From Bryobacter aggregatus MPL3 (lineage in GTDB: Bacteria; Acidobacteriota; Terriglobia; Bryobacterales; Bryobacteraceae), in NCBI RefSeq assembly GCF_000702445.1, contig NZ_JNIF01000003.1, forward strand, positions 3,968,001 to 4,032,000: a DNA stretch of 64,000 nt, in the 5' to 3' direction. A program made the position numbers and the translations under genes. The stretch's first letter is position 1. Every line of letters begins with the position of its first letter. Of the stretch, positions 60,610 through 64,000 are shown one piece after another. Under the pieces are notes generated by a model. It saw only the letters and a program-made list of their open reading frames with translations, was not told the origin of the DNA and searched no databases.

Positions 60610-61817
60610 CCGTGCCAGATGCGGGTGGCCATTACGGACCCTATGGTGGACGCTATGTCCCCGAGGTGTTGATGGCGCCGCTCGAAGAGTTGGAACAGGC
60701 CTATCTCCAGGCCAAAAACGATGCGGCTTTCCAGGCCGAGCTTGCAGACCTGTTGAAGAATTACGTCGGACGTCCAACGCCCTTGTACTTTGCCAAGCGT
60801 CTGAGTGAGAAGTTCGGTGGGGCTCGGATCTATCTCAAGCGCGAAGATCTGCTGCACACGGGCGCTCACAAGATCAACAACGCACTGGGCCAGGCCTTGC
60901 TCGCCAAACGGATGGGCAAGCAACGCATCATTGCGGAGACTGGCGCCGGCCAGCACGGAGTGGCCACGGCGACGGCCTGCGCTCTGCTCGGTCTCCAGTG
61001 CCGCGTCTACATGGGCGAAGAAGACATGCGCCGTCAGGAGCCGAACGTCTTCCGCATGCGTCTTTTGGGAGCAGAAGTCTATAGCGTCACCAATGGTTCG
61101 CGGACGCTCAAGGACGCGATCAGCGAAGCGATGCGCGATTGGGTGACGAATGTCGACGAAACCTATTATCTGCTCGGCTCCGCACTGGGCGCGCACCCTT
61201 ATCCGTCGATGGTGAGCGACTTCCATCGTTGTATTGGCGATGAGGCGCGTCGGCAGATTCTCGAAGCCGAAGGCCGGCTGCCCGATCTGGCCATCGCCTG
61301 TGTCGGTGGCGGATCCAATGCCATCGGACTCTTCCGCGCCTTCCTTGCGGACAGCGAAGTGGCGCTGGTGGGTGTCGAGGCCGGAGGCCGCGGTAAAAAG
61401 ACCGGCGACCATGCGGCCCGCTTTAGTGGCGGCGCTCCGGGCGTTCTGCATGGCGCATATAGTTATCTGCTGCAGGACGAAGATGGCCAGGTCGCATTGA
61501 CGCACAGCATCAGTGCGGGGCTGGACTATGCGCTCATCGGGCCGGAACATGCTTATCTGCACGATCTCGGTCGCGCGACTTATGTGGATTGCGACGACGC
61601 TTCTGCGCTAGCAGCGGCGGTGGAGCTTTCGCGCACGGAGGGGATTATTCCGGCTCTGGAAAGCTCGCATGCCGTTGCAGAAGCTTTGGACCGTGCCCCG
61701 CAATCCAAGGGCAAGATTATCGTCGTCAACCTGAGTGGCCGCGGCGACAAAGACATCAATATTTATCGCGAAAACTTGAAGGAAATGGATGCCGACACGC
61801 ATAGCCGCATGTTTTGA
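60603..61817 (+). CDS. trpB: Tryptophan synthase, beta subunit
   Basis: Condenses indole with serine, using PLP. The 404-residue protein has the start [20 protein letters not shown], the PLP lysine in [49 protein letters not shown] and [12 protein letters not shown]. Start ATG 60603 gives the normal N-terminus; longer readings lie in trpF. Overlaps trpA by 29 bases. Confidence 0.97.
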   Translation: MLTVPDAGGHYGPYGGRYVPEVLMAPLEELEQAYLQAKNDAAFQAELADLLKNYVGRPTPLYFAKRLSEKFGGARIYLKREDLLHTGAHKINNALGQALLAKRMGKQRIIAETGAGQHGVATATACALLGLQCRVYMGEEDMRRQEPNVFRMRLLGAEVYSVTNGSRTLKDAISEAMRDWVTNVDETYYLLGSALGAHPYPSMVSDFHRCIGDEARRQILEAEGRLPDLAIACVGGGSNAIGLFRAFLADSEVALVGVEAGGRGKKTGDHAARFSGGAPGVLHGAYSYLLQDEDGQVALTHSISAGLDYALIGPEHAYLHDLGRATYVDCDDASALAAAVELSRTEGIIPALESSHAVAEALDRAPQSKGKIIVVNLSGRGDKDINIYRENLKEMDADTHSRMF

Positions 61818-62598
61818 TCGCCTGAAGGCGAACAATGAGCCTGCCCTGATCGCTTATGTGACAGCGGGCGACCCTACTCCCGAAGCGACCATCGAAATCG
61901 TCGCGGCGCTCGAGCGTGGTGGCACCGACATCATCGAGCTGGGCGTTCCGTTCAGCGATCCTGTCGCTGACGGCCCCGTGATCATGCGGGCTAGTGAGCG
62001 CGCGCTCGCTGCCGGAACCACGCTCGAAAAGGTGCTTCACATTGCCGCTGAGATCCGCAAGGTCAGCGAGATTCCGATTGTTCTGTTCAGCTATCTGAAT
62101 CCCGTGATCCGCTACGGTTTTGAGCGGCTGGCGAAACGCGCGGTGGAGTGCGGCGTCGACGGCTTTTTGCTGACGGACTTGAGTGTCGAGGAAGCTGCTG
62201 GCTTTGTCGATGAGGCCAAGGCTGCGGGCCTGGATACGATCTTTCTTGTCGCGCCCACCAGCACGGACCGCCGCCTCGATCTAGTGGCGAAGTATTGCTC
62301 CGGCTTTGTCTATGTGGTGTCGCGGACAGGTGTCACTGGCGAACAGTCGCAAGTCTCCGCCGCGGTGAAGCCGCTGGTGGAACGGTTGCGCCAGTTTACC
62401 GATTTGCCGCTTGGTGTTGGCTTCGGAATCTCGACTGCCGCGCAAGCCGGTGAAGTGGGCGCAGTAGCCGACGGCGTTGTTGTGGGAAGTGTTTTGGTAC
62501 GTGCGATTGAAGCGACTCCTGTTGCTGCACTGTCAGATACTATGGAGCGGATGGCGAGAGAGTTGAAAGAGGGCGCAAAGACGGGGCGTCTATCATGA
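61789..62598 (+). CDS. trpA: Tryptophan synthase, alpha subunit
   Basis: Cleaves indole-3-glycerol phosphate and passes indole to TrpB. The 269-residue barrel has catalytic Glu and Asp in [51 protein letters not shown] and the phosphate site [20 protein letters not shown]. Start at ATG 61789 lies inside the end of trpB. Overlaps the chorismate mutase gene by ATGA. Confidence 0.97.
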   Translation: MPTRIAACFDRLKANNEPALIAYVTAGDPTPEATIEIVAALERGGTDIIELGVPFSDPVADGPVIMRASERALAAGTTLEKVLHIAAEIRKVSEIPIVLFSYLNPVIRYGFERLAKRAVECGVDGFLLTDLSVEEAAGFVDEAKAAGLDTIFLVAPTSTDRRLDLVAKYCSGFVYVVSRTGVTGEQSQVSAAVKPLVERLRQFTDLPLGVGFGISTAAQAGEVGAVADGVVVGSVLVRAIEATPVAALSDTMERMARELKEGAKTGRLS

Positions 62599-62873
62599 GT
62601 GACGCAAAGACCCAAGAGGTACTGCTCGAATGCCGTGGCCGCATCGACGCGCTTGACGAGAAGATCATTCTCCTGTTGAATGAACGGGCGGAAGTGGCTC
62701 TGGAGATTGGACAAGCGAAAGCCAACGCAGGCTTGCCGGTTGTTGAACTGGGCCGTGAGCGCGTGGTCATCGATCGGATGGTTGGTAAGAGCACAGGTCC
62801 TTTGGACCCCGATGCTGTCGAACGCATCTACACCGTGATCATGATGGAGATGAGACGGCTGCAGGAGCGATGA
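62595..62873 (+). CDS. Chorismate mutase, AroQ type
   Basis: The 92-residue helical protein matches monofunctional AroQ chorismate mutases: RGRIDALDEKIILLLNERAE with conserved Arg and Lys, EIGQAKANAG and closing VERIYTVIMMEMRRLQER. It converts chorismate to prephenate, supplying the next gene's substrate. Overlaps both neighbours by four bases. Confidence 0.9.
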   Translation: MSDAKTQEVLLECRGRIDALDEKIILLLNERAEVALEIGQAKANAGLPVVELGRERVVIDRMVGKSTGPLDPDAVERIYTVIMMEMRRLQER

Positions 62874-63673
62874 ACACAGTCGCAATTGTCGGAACCGGAC
62901 TGCTGGGTTCCAGCTTTGGTCTGGGGCTGAAGCGAGCTCGTCTCGCCGGACGCATTATTGGTGTGAGTTCGCCGGCAGTGGTGGCGAAAGCGCTCGCAGT
63001 GGGCGCGATCGATGAATCCATGCCTCTCGAAGAAGCTGTTGGACTCGCCGATCTGGTGCTGCTGGCGCAGCCGGTGCGCCGGATTTTGAAGACGCTCGCG
63101 CTGCTGGATCCGATTGTCAAAGAAGGCGCGCTGGTAACCGATGTCGGCAGCACGAAAGCGGAAATCTGTCAGGCGGCCGCCACCCATCTGCGGCGCGCGC
63201 GCTTTGTTGGCGGCCATCCAATGGCGGGCAGGGAAGTGCGTGGACCAGAGGGTGCATCGGCTGATCTGTTTGCTGGGCGGCCCTGGGTCTTGACGGGCAA
63301 TGAGCCGGAACTGGTTGCGCTTGTTGTTGCGCTCCATGGCAAACCGGTGTTTCTCGATGCGGCGGAACACGATCGCTTAGTCGCCTACAGTTCTCATCTG
63401 CCGCAATTGGTTTCGACGACCCTTGCCGCCTTGCTCGAGAACCAGGCGATTGCACAGGTGGCCGGCCCCGGAGTGCTCGACATGACGCGGCTCGCACTGT
63501 CGAGCCACGATCTGTGGCAGGACATTCTTTCGACGAATGCAGCGAACATTGATGCAGCGCTAAGCGCCATGATCGCGAGCCTCGAGCAGACGCGCGAGGC
63601 TTTGCAGCAGGGACGCGAAGAGGCGCTGTTCTTGCGCGCGAACCGCGTCGCGTCAGCGTTGCGGACTCAGTAG
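62870..63673 (+). CDS. tyrA: Prephenate (or arogenate) dehydrogenase
   Basis: Leads to tyrosine. The 267-residue protein starts with the NAD(P) loop VAIVGTGLLGSSFGLGL, then VVVTDVGSTK-type block (LVTDVGSTKAEICQAAA), FVGGHPMAGREVRGPEGA and the catalytic His in AYSSHLPQLVSTTLAALL. Last gene of the run. Whether it uses prephenate or arogenate cannot be judged. About 160 bases follow before the partial gene on the other strand. Confidence 0.92.
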   Translation: MNTVAIVGTGLLGSSFGLGLKRARLAGRIIGVSSPAVVAKALAVGAIDESMPLEEAVGLADLVLLAQPVRRILKTLALLDPIVKEGALVTDVGSTKAEICQAAATHLRRARFVGGHPMAGREVRGPEGASADLFAGRPWVLTGNEPELVALVVALHGKPVFLDAAEHDRLVAYSSHLPQLVSTTLAALLENQAIAQVAGPGVLDMTRLALSSHDLWQDILSTNAANIDAALSAMIASLEQTREALQQGREEALFLRANRVASALRTQ

Positions 63674-63831
63674 CGCACCGCGTTCTTCCTCTACACGAGC
63701 GGTCCTTCAACGCTGGGTCGCAGATTCCGATGGCGCGAAAATAGTTCTTAACCTGATTCAGGCTTGGGCCATTTGCGCCACCTTCAATTCACAACAGGAA
63801 CATGGAAAACTGTTTTGAGTCATCTCGCATC

Positions 63832-64000
63832 CTAATACGGAATCGCGACTGCCCGGTCGTCCTTCGGGTCTGCCCAGCGATCGTTCGGAATCACGGGCGC
63901 CCAGCCCGGACGCGCCGGGTCCTGATCATACGGATAGCTGCCCAAGCGTAAGAACTCTTCGCGATACTGCGCGAGCTTGTCTCGATCGATCGTCACGCCG
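63832..64000 (-). CDS. C-terminal part of an unidentified protein (cut by the window edge)
   Basis: The minus strand gives 55 residues ending at TAG (63832-63834): [20 protein letters not shown], then [20 protein letters not shown] and [15 protein letters not shown]. The pattern is Pro/Asp/Trp-rich and reads like a real C-terminus, convergent with tyrA. I do not recognise it; the rest lies to the right of the window. Confidence 0.5.
   Translation of the reverse strand, partial: GVTIDRDKLAQYREEFLRLGSYPYDQDPARPGWAPVIPNDRWADPKDDRAVAIPY

Noticed and set aside
1-64000. CRISPR arrays, tRNA or rRNA genes, prophage or integrase genes
   Set aside because: None seen when reading both strands; no repeat-spacer pattern, cloverleaf or phage structural genes were recognised.

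Overview
The window reads as chromosome of an acidobacterium, most likely of the Solibacter/Bryobacter group. The lineage markers are a PadR regulator overlapping a macrolide-exporter-like ABC permease of the acidobacterial type, a large TonB-dependent receptor with an N-terminal carboxypeptidase-regulatory domain, a PEGA-domain Ser/Thr kinase, exported Gfo/Idh/MocA and FAD oxidoreductases with RR-type leaders, and many 4-base ATGA gene overlaps. This assignment is inference from gene content; no rRNA or tRNA gene was seen. No CRISPR array, prophage or integrative element was seen.

Layout. 0-0.5 kb: a decayed IS630-type transposase. 0.5-5.6 kb (minus): UvrD-like helicase with an embedded DEDDh exonuclease, L-rhamnonate dehydratase, a HEAT-repeat exported protein and a YcxB-like membrane protein with a broken paralogue beside it. 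6.3-11.1 kb (plus): two unknowns, then a MocR/PdxR-like regulator, pdxS, pdxT and a low-molecular-weight phosphatase/arsenate-reductase-like gene (vitamin B6 synthesis). 11.1-16.2 kb (minus): a tightly overlapping five-gene operon joining a cNMP-domain histidine kinase, an osmoprotectant-type ABC transporter and a response-regulator/thioredoxin-reductase fusion. 16.2-23.7 kb: BON protein, GT-C/TPR membrane protein, exported oxidoreductase, TetR regulator, two small lysine-rich secreted proteins, exported MsrA and MsrB, and a TSUP transporter. 23.7-30.5 kb (plus): MATE, alpha-solenoid unknown, amino-acid permease, folD, coaE and an HtrA-type protease, mostly overlapping. 30.5-38.1 kb (minus): PI-PLC-like protein, FAD oxidoreductase and a TonB receptor split by a complete IS5-type element. 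38.2-41.6 kb: a membrane-anchored winged-helix regulator, a four-repeat DUF3395-like secreted protein, MarR and a DksA/TraR zinc-finger protein. 42.2-48.5 kb: GT-C membrane protein, PEGA kinase, sulfite-oxidase/cytochrome fusion, VanZ protein and a small protein. 48.9-53.6 kb: PadR, ABC permease and an esterase/SMP-30 fusion. 53.6-57.3 kb (minus): two adrenodoxin-type ferredoxins, a leaderless subtilisin and a leaderless alpha/beta hydrolase. 57.3-63.7 kb (plus): argS-trpC-trpF-trpB-trpA-chorismate mutase-tyrA, an aromatic amino-acid supra-operon.

The clearest direct observation is the IS5-type insertion at 35288-36550. It has 15-bp perfect inverted repeats and a 4-bp CTAA duplication, and removing it with one CTAA copy restores the receptor frame exactly. 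The strongest candidates for uncharacterised systems are the kinase/transporter/RR-TrxR operon (11.1-16.2 kb) and the protease-hydrolase-ferredoxin run (53.6-57.3 kb). In both cases the functional linkage is inferred from gene arrangement only.
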